Notes: generated by a model from the sequence alone, not told the origin. Shown: positions 42,789-53,904, counted from the stretch's first letter. The stretch is DNA of 64,000 bases from Cellvibrionaceae bacterium AOL6 (GCA_003265435.1 NOXC01000003.1:1-64000); one strand, 5' to 3'. Program-made: numbers and translations.

Positions 42789-43940
42789 TTAGGGGAGCAG
42801 TGACTCAGGCGGGTGCTCACACTCGAGCGGGCGCCCAAGCAGGGCTTCGATGCTCGGCAGACGGAACGCATCGTCTTCACAGGCGAAGCTGATCGAGGTA
42901 CCGCTGCTGCCTGCGCGTCCGGTTCGACCGATGCGATGCACGTAGTCTTCAGGCTCTTCAGGCAGCGTGTAGTTAATTACGTGCGACACGCCATCAATAT
43001 GAATGCCTCGCCCTGCCACATCGGTGGCGACGAGAAATCGCAAGCGCCCCGTTTTGAACCCTTCAAGGGTCTTGATACGTTTGTTCTGCGGGATGTCACC
43101 CGTTAACAGGCCCACTTTAAGGCCCGCAGCACGCAGGGCTTCGTAGAGGCGACGGCATTCGTCTTTGCGGTTGGCGAAGATCATCGCGCTGGTCACACTT
43201 TCCTCTGCGATCATATTCTTCAGAATGTCGAGTTTCTCATCGCCGGAGACCATGTAAAGCTTTTGCTCGACCGTGTCCGTAGCCACGCTTTCAGGTTCAA
43301 TCTCGATGCTCTCTGGGTCGATCATCCAACGCTGAGCCAGACGCAACACATCTTCTGAGAAGGTCGCAGAAAACATCATGGTTTGCCGGTATTGCTTGCG
43401 CGGAGAGAAGCCTTCGATGCGCTTAACCTGGGGGATGAAGCCCATATCAAGCATACGGTCCGCCTCATCAATCACCAGAACTTCGGTCTGATCGAGGTAG
43501 ACGATTTTCTTCTCGCAGAAATCGAGCAAGCGGCCGGGCGTGGCCACAACAATATCGACGTAGTTGTTCTGAAGTTTCTTGATCTGCTTATCGTAATCGA
43601 CACCGCCGACCAGAGACACGACATGGAGACCAGCATATTTGCCAATGTCGAGCGCGTCTTTCTCAATCTGAAGCGCCAGTTCCCGCGTGGGCGATAGGAT
43701 CACCGCACGAGGCTCGCCCGCATAGCGCTCTTCAGGAGCCGGCTCATTGAGCAGGGCTTCGAAGGTGGCAATCAAAAAGGCGGCGGTTTTACCCGTCCCT
43801 GTCTGGGCTTTGCCCATGACGTCGTGTCCCGCAAGGGAAAAGGGAAGCGATTTTGCTTGAATGGGGGAACACTCGGTGAACCCCATGTCCGACAGGCCTT
43901 TTTGAACAGATTCGGACAGTGATAATTCGGTAAATAGCAT
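42789..43940 (-). CDS. rhlB: DEAD-box RNA helicase RhlB
   Basis: ATP-dependent RNA helicase, a degradosome partner in enterics. It has 383 residues. Q motif ([13 protein letters not shown]), motif [21 protein letters not shown] (VIDEADRML), SAT (FSATF), ARGIH-type VAGRGIH and [10 protein letters not shown] are all intact. The C-terminal tail after the helicase core is short. The overall sequence is closest to RhlB rather than RhlE/DeaD. Confidence 0.92.
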   Translation of the reverse strand: MLFTELSLSESVQKGLSDMGFTECSPIQAKSLPFSLAGHDVMGKAQTGTGKTAAFLIATFEALLNEPAPEERYAGEPRAVILSPTRELALQIEKDALDIGKYAGLHVVSLVGGVDYDKQIKKLQNNYVDIVVATPGRLLDFCEKKIVYLDQTEVLVIDEADRMLDMGFIPQVKRIEGFSPRKQYRQTMMFSATFSEDVLRLAQRWMIDPESIEIEPESVATDTVEQKLYMVSGDEKLDILKNMIAEESVTSAMIFANRKDECRRLYEALRAAGLKVGLLTGDIPQNKRIKTLEGFKTGRLRFLVATDVAGRGIHIDGVSHVINYTLPEEPEDYVHRIGRTGRAGSSGTSISFACEDDAFRLPSIEALLGRPLECEHPPESLLP

Positions 43941-44118
43941 GCGTTGACTGCAGTTGTTTTGACTGGATCCAGCTGAAAATTGCTCGCCATTTAAACAGAT
44001 TTAGCAGCACATTCCCAGCAAATGTCGCATTAATCGCAGTTTCACATGATGCACACTACAGTCGTGCTGATGACTCCGGTACACTCGCGGTTTTCGTACT
44101 TCAGGAACACGGTTCGAC

Positions 44119-45126
44119 ATGAAAATCCTTGTCACTGGTGCGGCCGGCTTTATTGGCTTTCACTTAATTCAGCAACTCGTTGCTCGCGGCGATACCGTTG
44201 TCGGTATCGACAACCTCAATGACTATTATGCCGTCAGCCTCAAAGAGGACCGCCTCGCCCTATTGAAGGCTCTACCTGGCGTCGAATTCCGTCAAATTGA
44301 CCTTGCCGACCGCGAAGCCATGGAGGCGCTGTTTACGGACCATCAGTTCGATCGTGTTTGCCACCTTGGTGCCCAAGCTGGCGTCCGCTACTCGATAGAG
44401 AATCCTCGGGCATACATCGATTCCAACGTCGTCGGGTTTATGAATGTGCTCGAAGGGTGCAGACAAACCAAAGTTCCTCACCTCAGCTATGCGTCGTCGA
44501 GCTCTGTTTACGGCGCCAACAAAGTCCAGCCCTTTAGTGAGGAGCACAATGTAGACCACCCTGTCTCTTTATATGCCGCGACCAAGAAGTCCAATGAGTT
44601 GATGGCTCACACCTACAGCAGCCTATACGACCTGCCCACAACGGGACTGCGCTTCTTTACGGTCTACGGCCCTTGGGGGCGTCCAGACATGGCCTATTTT
44701 AAGTTCGTCAAGGCCATCCTCAATGGCGACAGTATCGATGTGTACAACCATGGGAATATGTCGCGTGATTTCACCTACATTGATGACATTGTGGAAGGGG
44801 TTATCCGAGTCACCGATCGCATCGCCACCGTCAACGAGAGCTGGACTGGCGAACGCCCTGACCCTTCAAGCAGTTACGCACCCTATCGCGTCTACAATAT
44901 TGGGAATAACGCGCCGGTGAGCTTGCTGGAATTTATTGAGACCATCGAGCAATGCCTAGGTATGGAAGCAAAGAAAAACTTCATGCCGATGCAGGATGGG
45001 GACGTCCCCTCTACCTATGCCGACGTCAGCAAACTTATGGCCGATGTCGACTTCAAACCGCAGACCAGCCTCAAGCAAGGTATTGAGCGTTTTGTCAGTT
45101 GGTATCGGGAGTACTACGAAGTCTGA
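44119..45126 (+). CDS. UDP-glucuronate 4-epimerase-like nucleotide-sugar epimerase
   Basis: Extended short-chain dehydrogenase of 335 residues. The NAD-binding GAAGFIGFH (7-15), GIDNLNDYY, and the catalytic YAATKKSNE (YxxxK) with the upstream SSSSVYG serine motif fit the GalE/CapI subfamily that interconverts UDP-glucuronate and UDP-galacturonate; the [12 protein letters not shown] motif is typical. It is probably for surface polysaccharide, but no other polysaccharide gene is nearby, so the exact substrate is inferred from family resemblance. Confidence 0.85.
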   Translation: MKILVTGAAGFIGFHLIQQLVARGDTVVGIDNLNDYYAVSLKEDRLALLKALPGVEFRQIDLADREAMEALFTDHQFDRVCHLGAQAGVRYSIENPRAYIDSNVVGFMNVLEGCRQTKVPHLSYASSSSVYGANKVQPFSEEHNVDHPVSLYAATKKSNELMAHTYSSLYDLPTTGLRFFTVYGPWGRPDMAYFKFVKAILNGDSIDVYNHGNMSRDFTYIDDIVEGVIRVTDRIATVNESWTGERPDPSSSYAPYRVYNIGNNAPVSLLEFIETIEQCLGMEAKKNFMPMQDGDVPSTYADVSKLMADVDFKPQTSLKQGIERFVSWYREYYEV

Positions 45127-45429
45127 AATGCAGGCTAGAGCCAGAAGACGAGGCTCAGGCCACATTTCAACCGCCCACATTCAAACAGGTGTTTCAATTC
45201 TTGTTCAAACATGGTTATGATGTCGCCGGATAGCGTGCATCGTGACCAGCCGGGTCGCAGTGCAGCGTCATTGACCTATACTCCAAAGAGACATTGACCC
45301 GGTGTCTGAACAATAACAAGGTCTCTACACTCTGACAGTCGGGCCCGACTCCGTGGGCGGGAGGGCGGACACCGCGGGATGCGGACGGATTGCGCAGCGT
45401 GTAGCAGAAATATGATCGGAGATTCACTC
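45127..45429. other. 303-bp gap before the TonB receptor gene
   Basis: Leader region of the receptor gene. I see two TTGACC hexamers (about 45272 and 45295), but neither has a correctly spaced -10 box that I would call, and no repeat or riboswitch motif. The GC-rich stretch around 45340-45380 has local pairing potential only. Confidence 0.35.
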
Positions 45430-47865
45430 ATGCGAGTAGACCCTCTTTGCTCGTTCCGTGGCCGACGCCTGGCGCTCGCGGCTCTCATATCCAGTGCCAG
45501 CGGCCTTGGTATCGCCCAGGAAGCCAGCTCTCCCCGACTTGAAGAAGTCATCGTCACGGCTCAAAAACGCGCAGAAAGCCTGCAAGACGTCCCCATTTCT
45601 GTTGCTGCGGTCAGCGGCCAGAAACTCGAAGAAGCAGGCATCGAAAACCTCGAAGACCTGACCGTATACCTGCCCAATATCCACTTTACTGAAACCGGGT
45701 TTAGCACTCAGGTACGCGTGCGCGGGATTGGTTCCGACAACAGTCAGGGCTTCGAACAGAGCGTTGGCATGTATGTCGACGGTATTTATTATGGCCGCGC
45801 CCAATTGTTTCGCGCGCCCATGATGGATATGGAACGCGCCGAGATGTTGCGTGGCCCGCAATCGACCCTGTTCGGTAAAAACAGTATCGCCGGCGCACTG
45901 AACCTGTCCACCGCTCGCCCTACCGATGAATTTGAAGGGCGCATCTCGCTTTCGCACGAGATGGAGCACAATCAAGATGAGGTCAACGGCGTCCTGTCGG
46001 GGCCACTCACCGACGATTTGCGCGCGCGTCTCGCGGTACGTCTCTACGAAGAGGATGGTTACTTCCGCAATAGCTACAAAGGCGAAGATGAAGCGAGCGC
46101 CGAAGAAAACGCCGTTCGCCTTAGCCTCGACTGGACACCCACCGATGAGCTCAGCCTCTTTCTGAAGGCAGAACGCAACGAATTTTCAACGCGCGGCCGC
46201 AATATAGAGATCACTTTGGACGAATCTCTGGTGGAAGGCGGTGCCAACTATGCGCAAACGCTCGCCGCGCTGGGCCAGCCAGAGTTGGAATCGCGCCGTG
46301 ACTATGTCCGTCAAACAGACTTCAATGAAACCAGTGACAACGAAATTCAAAACCTGACTTTCGTCGCCGACTACGAAATGGGCGAACACACCCTTTCTTT
46401 CGTGTCGGGCTGGTTGGAATTTGACTACGTTGAAAACTGTGACTGCGACGATACGGCGTCAAAAATCCTGGAACTGGAACTCGGGGAAACCTACGAGCAA
46501 TTCAGCCAGGAAGTGCGTATCGCCTCACCCACAGATCAGAACATCGAGTGGATTGCCGGACTGTTCTATCAGACCTGGGATCAGACCTTCTACGACTATC
46601 TACGCATCACCCCCGACAATTTCCTCGCAACCGCAGTCTCCGATCAACTGGCCGACACAGGCCTCAAGCGTGACTTTGAACAGAGCTCGGACTCGTGGGC
46701 AGCCTTTGCGCAGGCGACCTGGCATGCCACTGACCGCGTGCACGTGACCCTAGGCGCGCGCTTTACCGAAGAAGAAAAGCAGGCACACAAGATACTCAAC
46801 CTGCAAACGCCCTCCAACGACGAAATTCTAAATGATCCGGTCACAGCCTGGCTGTATTTGAACGCCTTCCTGACCGAATCCGTTCAAGCCACTGATGCGT
46901 TTTATCCCGTACCGCCTTATACCGAGCCTCTGGCGTGGGGTGGGCATGACGTCAGTAAGAGTCGCAAGGAGCAGGCGTTCAACCCTCTGGTCAATGTCCA
47001 GTTCGACCTGACAGACGACATCATGACCTATGCCTCCTTCACTACCGGCTTTAAGGCGGGCGGTTTTGATCCGCGTTCCAATAGCGTCGGTAATTTCGCG
47101 GCGCCCGTCAGCGTGGCTCCGACCACCGAAGCGAACCCTTACCTCTACTTTGAGTTCGAGGAAGAAACCGCGACGGCCTACGAAATCGGTATGAAGAGCA
47201 GCCTTGCCGATGGACGCGGCGAAATCAACCTCGCCCTGTATCGCACGGACTACGATGACTTACAAATCAGTCAGTTCGATGGCGGTGTCGGCTTTAACGT
47301 GGGGAATGCCAATGAAACACGTGTGCAAGGCCTTGAGCTCGACGGACGCTGGGCGCTGACCGACAACCTGATTGCCAACTATGGCTTTAGCTGGCTGGAC
47401 TTTGAATATCTCGATTTCAAAAACGGCAACTGCTATGCCGGTCAGGAGCCGGATGGCGTAGATCTCGACGGGAACGGCAGTATCGACACCTGCGACTACA
47501 CCGGTAAGCGCGGCGTCTACACGCCGGAGTACACGATTAACCTGAGCCTCGACTATCGCCGCGACCTGTTCCGAGACATTCAGTTTGTCGGCTTTATCGA
47601 CATGCAACAGGTCGCCAGTCAGAACGTGCACGTCAACCTCGACCCCAAAGGCGAGATTGACCCCTACATGCAACTGGCTGCGCGTATCGGTCTGGAGTCT
47701 GAAAACTGGGCGGTTGGCATTCTGGGCAAAAACCTGCTCGATGAGTACATCATTTCCTACTCCGCGAACGCGCCACTGTCGGATTCTACGTTCAATACCA
47801 ATACGCACTACAGCGTGATTCGCAGGCCGCTCACCATCGCTTTAGAGGGCACGCTGCGCTTCTAA
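45430..47865 (+). CDS. TonB-dependent outer-membrane receptor
   Basis: Outer-membrane 22-strand barrel with a plug, for energy-dependent uptake. It has 811 residues from ATG 45430, with GGAG 8 bp upstream; signal peptide about 1-27. A TonB box-like EEVIVTAQKR follows, then the plug (SLQDVPISVAAVSG through RGPQSTLFGKNSIAGALN) and the barrel with a final aromatic LRF terminus. It resembles the large, substrate-unassigned receptor group of marine Gammaproteobacteria and sphingomonads. No TonB, ABC or regulatory gene is adjacent, so the substrate is unknown. Confidence 0.93.
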   Translation: MRVDPLCSFRGRRLALAALISSASGLGIAQEASSPRLEEVIVTAQKRAESLQDVPISVAAVSGQKLEEAGIENLEDLTVYLPNIHFTETGFSTQVRVRGIGSDNSQGFEQSVGMYVDGIYYGRAQLFRAPMMDMERAEMLRGPQSTLFGKNSIAGALNLSTARPTDEFEGRISLSHEMEHNQDEVNGVLSGPLTDDLRARLAVRLYEEDGYFRNSYKGEDEASAEENAVRLSLDWTPTDELSLFLKAERNEFSTRGRNIEITLDESLVEGGANYAQTLAALGQPELESRRDYVRQTDFNETSDNEIQNLTFVADYEMGEHTLSFVSGWLEFDYVENCDCDDTASKILELELGETYEQFSQEVRIASPTDQNIEWIAGLFYQTWDQTFYDYLRITPDNFLATAVSDQLADTGLKRDFEQSSDSWAAFAQATWHATDRVHVTLGARFTEEEKQAHKILNLQTPSNDEILNDPVTAWLYLNAFLTESVQATDAFYPVPPYTEPLAWGGHDVSKSRKEQAFNPLVNVQFDLTDDIMTYASFTTGFKAGGFDPRSNSVGNFAAPVSVAPTTEANPYLYFEFEEETATAYEIGMKSSLADGRGEINLALYRTDYDDLQISQFDGGVGFNVGNANETRVQGLELDGRWALTDNLIANYGFSWLDFEYLDFKNGNCYAGQEPDGVDLDGNGSIDTCDYTGKRGVYTPEYTINLSLDYRRDLFRDIQFVGFIDMQQVASQNVHVNLDPKGEIDPYMQLAARIGLESENWAVGILGKNLLDEYIISYSANAPLSDSTFNTNTHYSVIRRPLTIALEGTLRF

Positions 47866-47886
47866 TTCAGAGAAGCATCAAATCAA

Positions 47887-47921
47887 GCCCGCGCGATCAC
47901 TGCGATCACGCGGGCTTTTTT
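47887..47921 (+). terminator. Rho-independent terminator after the TonB receptor
   Basis: Long stem GCCCGCG(C)GATC pairing with GATC(A)CGCGGGC around loop ACTGC, followed by TTTTTT. It lies 21 bp after the receptor stop. The last bases touch the stop of the convergent yihY, for which the opposite-strand tail is a poor terminator. Confidence 0.9.
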
Positions 47922-49218
47922 ATGATGCGTAAGCACTACTGCGGTCTTCCAGACGTAGATGATCGCGCTCCATGCTGAACAGCTCATCCAGAGTGATGTT
48001 GAAACGGTCTTGGGCGTACTCCTCAACCTGCTCACGCCGCTCGAAGAAACAGTCCAACCAGTTTGCGGTATACGTGTCCAGCTGCACGTTACTCTTGTCG
48101 GGAAGCGGCTCAGTCACGGGCATATTTACCAGGCGTGCGACATCCCAGATCGTGACCGATTTTAAATCTCGGCTCAGCGTATATCCGCCATTTTCAGTTA
48201 CGGTGATCCATTTGTTGCGAACCATCAGCGATCGCAGATGCTGCCAATGCACCAGGCTCAACCCCGTTTTGACACAATCACTGTCGCTGGCACGATCGCC
48301 TGTTTGTGATTTCTCCCTCAGCATCGCCAAGCAATGCAATACACCCCGAATGTCCGACAAGCGCACATTCCGCGTGCCGTAACCCTGCTCCGACAGTGTG
48401 CGCACAAAAACAGCACCTCCGAGCACGGTCATCCACAAAAAATTGATCCACAATAGAAAAAGAGGCACAACTGCAAACGCACCATAAATCAGTTTGAAAC
48501 TCGAATTCGCCACCATTGCCGCAAAGCCGATTTTCAACAACTCGAAACATACCGCGGTGACGAAACCGCCGGTCAACGCATATTTAATCGGCACGCGACA
48601 GTTTGGTACCGCCGCGAACAAGAGGGTAAAGGCGGTCGTCGTCATCGCGAGGGGCAGTAATCTAAATAGCACACTCGTCACCCCAAACATGTCGTACTCT
48701 TCGACCATCAGTTTTACCGACAGTACATAGGTGCTGATCAACAAACCCGCACCCAAGAGCAATGGGCCTATGCTCAGAACAGCCCAATACAGCAGGAAGC
48801 TGGATAAGCCGCTACGCGCCTCTCGTACTCCCCAGATGCCGTTGAAGGTTTTTTCGATATTGGTCAGCATCAGATAGGCGGTCACCACCAGCATGCCGAC
48901 ACCCACGCCGGTCAGATTACGTGCCTGCGAGGAAAAATCTGCTAGGTGTTCCTTCACCTGATCGCCTGTTTCTGGAACGAAATTATCAAAAATCAGGTTG
49001 TTGAGCTGGTCAGCCACGCCGCTGAAGGCCGGGATCACAGAAAACATCGAGTAAATGACCGTCATCATCGGCACTAAGGCGAACAAGGTCATGTAGGTCA
49101 ACGCTGCCGCGTTTTTCTGGCAGCCCTTGGCGAAAAACTCCCGCACCAGGTTACGTACGAAGTCAAAGGCCTCCCAGGCCACAAATCGGAGTTTTTCCTT
49201 CAGAGATTGTTGATCCAT
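47920..49218 (-). CDS. yihY: YihY/BrkB-family inner-membrane protein
   Basis: Conserved membrane protein of 432 residues with about six helices (about 40-300), once misnamed RNase BN. Family motifs are AAALTYMTLFALVPMMTVIYS, YLMLTNIEKTFNGIWGV and the C-terminal membrane block FAVVPLFLLWINFLWMTVLGGAVF. The last 130 residues are soluble and may form a winged-helix-like domain (MVRNKWITVTENGGYTL), as in the longer YihY proteins. Function unknown. Divergent from the arsC-like gene. Confidence 0.88.
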   Translation of the reverse strand: MDQQSLKEKLRFVAWEAFDFVRNLVREFFAKGCQKNAAALTYMTLFALVPMMTVIYSMFSVIPAFSGVADQLNNLIFDNFVPETGDQVKEHLADFSSQARNLTGVGVGMLVVTAYLMLTNIEKTFNGIWGVREARSGLSSFLLYWAVLSIGPLLLGAGLLISTYVLSVKLMVEEYDMFGVTSVLFRLLPLAMTTTAFTLLFAAVPNCRVPIKYALTGGFVTAVCFELLKIGFAAMVANSSFKLIYGAFAVVPLFLLWINFLWMTVLGGAVFVRTLSEQGYGTRNVRLSDIRGVLHCLAMLREKSQTGDRASDSDCVKTGLSLVHWQHLRSLMVRNKWITVTENGGYTLSRDLKSVTIWDVARLVNMPVTEPLPDKSNVQLDTYTANWLDCFFERREQVEEYAQDRFNITLDELFSMERDHLRLEDRSSAYAS

Positions 49219-49267
49219 AATGGCATGCTCTTTACGATGTCAGATCCTTGGAATTACAAACGAAACT

Positions 49268-50229
<962 letters not shown>

Positions 50230-50259
50230 CCGGGGCGCCTTAAACTGAGAGACCTGATT

Positions 50260-50631
50260 TTGACTACCCTCGAACACCGCTTCCTTCTCTTTCGCAATAT
50301 CACCTACGGCCTCTACGCCCTGCTTCTCGCACTGTTCCTTTTCTGGAACCTGCAACAGCTCGACCGCCTTCACTTCATCGTACTTGCACTGCAGTTGCTG
50401 CCACTGCTTGCGCTGCTGCCTGGCTTGTTGTCTCAGTACTACCGGGTGTTCAGCTGGCTTTGTTTTGTGATGCTGCTGTACTTTGTGTTTGCAGTCATGG
50501 GCGCCATGAGCTCCATGGCAACCGCCTACGACATCGTTTTCTTGATTCTGTGCGTACTGTTGTTCAGTAGCAGTATGTTTTGCAGCCGCTATGCCCAGCG
50601 CGTCCAAAAAGGCCGCGCGACAGAAGATTAA
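50260..50631 (+). CDS. DUF2069 small membrane protein
   Basis: Four-helix membrane protein, 123 residues, starting at TTG 50260 (TTG-ACT-ACC-CTC) because no ATG/GTG opens the conserved frame; an AGAGACC lies upstream as a weak ribosome site. Hydrophobic segments are at about 10-30, 37-55, 60-80 and 85-103. DUF2069 proteins often follow wrbA in Gammaproteobacteria; function unknown. Confidence 0.8.
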   Translation: MTTLEHRFLLFRNITYGLYALLLALFLFWNLQQLDRLHFIVLALQLLPLLALLPGLLSQYYRVFSWLCFVMLLYFVFAVMGAMSSMATAYDIVFLILCVLLFSSSMFCSRYAQRVQKGRATED

Positions 50632-50648
50632 CTCAACGGAAAAACACT

Positions 50649-52496
50649 ATGCTGAGCTTTATTCGCAACCTGTTCCGCTACCTCTGGAAGACGCTGACCA
50701 TAGCGCGTGTCGTAGTGCTGAACCTGTTGTTCTTATTTGTCGTCGTGCTGCTGTTCAGTACGCTCTACTCTGCGCCGGAATTGCAGACGCCCAACAACAG
50801 CGCGCTGGTGCTGAGCCCCTCCGGGGCACTGGTAGACCAGAGCACGTATAGCCCCTCCCTGATTGACGCGCTCGATACCGTTCCCGACCGCCAACAGGAA
50901 ACCGTGGTGCGAGATCTCATCCGGGCCATCAAACTCGCTCGTGACGACGACGGCATCTCAGGCCTGATTCTTGAACTGGACTACCTCGACTCGGCCAGCA
51001 TCAGTAAGGTCGAGGAGCTCGGTCAGGCGCTCAATTATTTTAAAGAGAGCGGCAAACCTGTTGTCGCTTTCGCCGATGCCTTTGGGCAGGGGCAATACCT
51101 GCTCGCGTCCTACGCGGATGAGATTTACATCAACAATCTCGGCGGGGTTTATATTCATGGCTTCGGGGTCTATCGGAACTATTACAAAAGTGCGGCGGAA
51201 AAGCTGAAGCTGAAATTCCATGTTTTTCGCGCGGGCGAATACAAAGATGCCGTCGAACCGTTTATGCGAGACGATATGTCCGAGCAAAGCCGCGAGCACG
51301 TGAGTGCTTGGCTAAACCAGCTCTGGGATCGCTATGCGGGCACACTCGAGGCGCACCGCGACCTGTCGCGCGGCGCCATAGACAGCTACGTCAATGACAT
51401 GGCGACGCAGCTCCAAGCCCTGAAGGGCGATTCCGCCCTGCTGGCGTTTGAAGCGGGCCTGGTGGACGCCGTTCTGACCCGTCACGGCCTCTACGAAAAG
51501 CTCGAAAGCCACTTTGGCACCAATCGCGACGGCGATTTAAACACCATCGGCATGATGGCTTATCTGAACAACCCCATGCTGCAAAAGCCCGCCGAGAGTC
51601 GCAATAAGATCGGTCTGATTGTCGCAACGGGCAACATCATGGACGGCTATCAGCCGGAGGGACAAATAGGTTCCGAATCCCTCAGTGAACTGATTCAGAA
51701 AGCACGTGATGATGACAGCCTTTCCGCTCTGGTGATTCGCGTCGACAGTGGCGGCGGCAGCGCGTTTGCGTCAGAAGTCATCCGTGAAGAACTCGTACTC
51801 ACTCGAACCGAAGGCCTGCCGATTTACATCTCCATGGGCAGCGTTGCGGCCTCTGGCGGATACTGGATAAGTGCGCCGGCCGATGAGATCTGGGCGACAC
51901 CCACCACAATTACCGGGTCCATTGGCGTGTTCGGCCTGATTCCCAATATCAGCGAGAGTCTGGACAAGCTCGGAATATACTCCGATGGTGTAGGTACCTC
52001 TCCACTTGCAGATGTCTACCACATCGAACGCACGATGAGCCCCGAAGCGGAGCAGGTGATTCAGAGTGGTGTCGATCATATCTACAACCGATTCTTGCAG
52101 CTGGTTGCTGAAGCGCGGAACATGCCCCCCGAAGCGGTGGATGAAATTGCTCAAGGGCGCATTTGGTCTGGAGAGACCGCGCTTGAGCTCGGCCTGGTCG
52201 ACAAACTCGGCTCACTCGAAGACGTTATCCGCAGCGCCGCCAAAGACCAGAATCTGGCCAATTGGAGCGTAAAAGAAATCAAGCGCGAGCTGTCGCCGAA
52301 AGAACAGTTTGTCCGCACCCTGCTCGAACAGACCGAAGTCGGTATCTCAACCCTGACGGCGTCCGACGAGCTCGCCCTGCTGAAGCAGTTCAACGACAGC
52401 ACTCAAACGAGTGACGCGCTCTCACTGCTTCGCACACCGTCCCAGGCGCGCGCACTCCCCGTCTATGCCAAATGCTGGTACTGCCGCGCCCCCTAG
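50649..52496 (+). CDS. sppA: Signal peptide peptidase SppA (67K type)
   Basis: Membrane-bound serine protease that degrades cleaved signal peptides. It has 615 residues from ATG 50649; one N-terminal membrane helix (about 17-40). It has two tandem S49 domains: the general-base lysine is K199 (AGEYKDAVEPF) and the nucleophile is S402 (GSVAASGGYW), as in the E. coli enzyme. The long in-frame reading before 50649 overlaps the DUF2069 gene and is spurious. The C-terminus has an unusual AKCWYC. Confidence 0.94.
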   Translation: MLSFIRNLFRYLWKTLTIARVVVLNLLFLFVVVLLFSTLYSAPELQTPNNSALVLSPSGALVDQSTYSPSLIDALDTVPDRQQETVVRDLIRAIKLARDDDGISGLILELDYLDSASISKVEELGQALNYFKESGKPVVAFADAFGQGQYLLASYADEIYINNLGGVYIHGFGVYRNYYKSAAEKLKLKFHVFRAGEYKDAVEPFMRDDMSEQSREHVSAWLNQLWDRYAGTLEAHRDLSRGAIDSYVNDMATQLQALKGDSALLAFEAGLVDAVLTRHGLYEKLESHFGTNRDGDLNTIGMMAYLNNPMLQKPAESRNKIGLIVATGNIMDGYQPEGQIGSESLSELIQKARDDDSLSALVIRVDSGGGSAFASEVIREELVLTRTEGLPIYISMGSVAASGGYWISAPADEIWATPTTITGSIGVFGLIPNISESLDKLGIYSDGVGTSPLADVYHIERTMSPEAEQVIQSGVDHIYNRFLQLVAEARNMPPEAVDEIAQGRIWSGETALELGLVDKLGSLEDVIRSAAKDQNLANWSVKEIKRELSPKEQFVRTLLEQTEVGISTLTASDELALLKQFNDSTQTSDALSLLRTPSQARALPVYAKCWYCRAP

Positions 52497-52502
52497 CACC
52501 AC

Positions 52503-52533
52503 GTATACGTTGGTGTCAGACCCCAACGTATAC
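52503..52533. repeat. 11-bp perfect inverted repeat between sppA and the SRAP gene
   Basis: GTATACGTTGG (52503-52513) pairs perfectly with CCAACGTATAC (52523-52533) across TGTCAGACC. It occupies nearly all of the 40-bp gap between two convergent stops. It has no U-run. The spacer GGTGTCAGACCCC-like core resembles palindromic REP/RAYT-type intergenic repeats, but only one copy is in the window. Confidence 0.7.
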
Positions 52534-52536
52534 ATC

Positions 52537-53175
52537 TCAATCGGCCTCATCTGGCTCGATCAGTGTCGCGCCGTCACTGCGGGCATTGTTGACGGCCCGG
52601 CTTACTTTAAAAAACTGACAGCGTTGTGAGACCTCGGTGTTTTCGGCTAAGGCCATAGCATCGGTGCAGTCTGCGGCCAGCCAATGGCGCGCCTGCTCGG
52701 CTTCGAGCATGCACGGCATGCGCGGGTGAAGCGCATGGAGGGACGCGCTGGCCGGCATGGTAAGAATGGTGAACGACAAGGCCTCACCCCACGGTTCCCA
52801 TAACCCGGCGAAGACCAGCGGCTCGTCACGCTGTGTAATCACATAGGGCTGCTTGTGCCCGTGCTCGTTGCGCCACTCGTAATAACCCCCAGCTGGAACC
52901 AGGCACCTTCTCCCTCTTCGCCAGGCCTCGCGAAAGCTGGCTTTTTCCGAAACGGTTTCAATACGCGCATTGTGTGTCGCATATTTACTGTTAAACTCTT
53001 TCGACCAAGCAGGCACGAGCCCCCACCGAGCGCTGACAACACCGGCCTCTGTGATGATGGGCACCGACTGCGTAGGCGCCACGTTGTAGCTTTGCAGCCC
53101 ATCGCCAGGCCAGTCTTCCAGCAAGCTGGTCCAGTCGTGCATCGCTTGCACGTGATTGTAAAATCGCCCACACAT
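52537..53175 (-). CDS. yedK: SRAP-domain abasic-site protein (YedK/HMCES family)
   Basis: Protein of 212 residues that in this family crosslinks covalently to abasic sites in single-stranded DNA. The essential catalytic cysteine is residue 2 (MCGRF), exposed after Met removal; NVAPTQSVP, the basic RWGLVPAW, the NARIETV segment, the PAGGYYEW glutamate and the HPRMP histidine are all intact. Start ATG 53175, divergent from a YgjP-type metalloprotease 27 bp away. Confidence 0.94.
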   Translation of the reverse strand: MCGRFYNHVQAMHDWTSLLEDWPGDGLQSYNVAPTQSVPIITEAGVVSARWGLVPAWSKEFNSKYATHNARIETVSEKASFREAWRRGRRCLVPAGGYYEWRNEHGHKQPYVITQRDEPLVFAGLWEPWGEALSFTILTMPASASLHALHPRMPCMLEAEQARHWLAADCTDAMALAENTEVSQRCQFFKVSRAVNNARSDGATLIEPDEAD

Positions 53176-53202
53176 CGCGTTACCCCTAAGGTCTTAAACC
53201 CG

Positions 53203-53904
53203 TTGAGCACGCATACTAGCAAAACCCTGCATATCCACGGAATGCGTGTCTCACTGACGCGCAAACGGGTCAAAAATCTCAACCTGCGCGTCGTGCCGCC
53301 TAGCGGCGAGGTACGTGTGTCAGCGCCGCGTCATGTGTCCGAGCGAGACATTGTGGAGTTTGTAGGCAGCCGAAAGGCATGGATACTCGACGTTCAACAG
53401 CGAATCCTCACTCGCGAAACGCCACGACGCCACAGCCTCAGCCCAGGCGACACTGTGCCTGTTTGGGGCAGCTCCCTTTGCATTCAGTTTCAGCGTGGAC
53501 AGTACGCAGCATATCGCGACGGCGAATCCCTGCTGTGTCGGGCGCCGGATTACAATCACGAGGCATTGCAGGCGCTCTACGACCAGCACCTCAGAGAACA
53601 GATGAAAGCACGTATTCCCGCCCTGTTATCCGAATGGGAAGCTCGCATTGGCGTAAAAACCCAAGACTGGGGCGTCAAGAAAATGAAAACAAAATGGGGG
53701 AGCTGCAATATTTCCGCCGCGCGTATCTGGCTGAATTTAGAGCTGGCGAAATACCCCGAGGCGTGTTTGGAGTATGTATTGGTGCATGAGCTCGTGCACC
53801 TGCTGGAGCGCTACCACAATGCGCGGTTTTACGCGTTTATGGATCAGTATCTGCCGGGTTGGCGTCAAACCAAAGCGGTGCTCGACACACCGCTGGAAAC
53901 ATAA
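53203..53904 (+). CDS. ygjP: YgjP-type zinc metallopeptidase (DUF45)
   Basis: Zincin-fold protein with HELVH (HExxH) in VLVHELVHLLERYHNARF, and the family block TKWGSCNISAARIWLNLELAKYP. TTG 53203 (233 residues) is chosen because it keeps the conserved N-terminal LHIHGMRVSLTRKRVKNLNLRV strand; ATG 53242 (220 residues) would remove part of it. A weak TAAGGT lies before the TTG. The longer frame upstream runs antisense through the SRAP gene and is not real. Substrate unknown. Confidence 0.82.
   Translation: MSTHTSKTLHIHGMRVSLTRKRVKNLNLRVVPPSGEVRVSAPRHVSERDIVEFVGSRKAWILDVQQRILTRETPRRHSLSPGDTVPVWGSSLCIQFQRGQYAAYRDGESLLCRAPDYNHEALQALYDQHLREQMKARIPALLSEWEARIGVKTQDWGVKKMKTKWGSCNISAARIWLNLELAKYPEACLEYVLVHELVHLLERYHNARFYAFMDQYLPGWRQTKAVLDTPLET

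Noticed and set aside
52855-53904. 349-codon reading of the metallopeptidase gene from 52855
   Set aside because: The first ~116 codons run antisense through the well-supported SRAP gene; the conserved protein starts around 53203.
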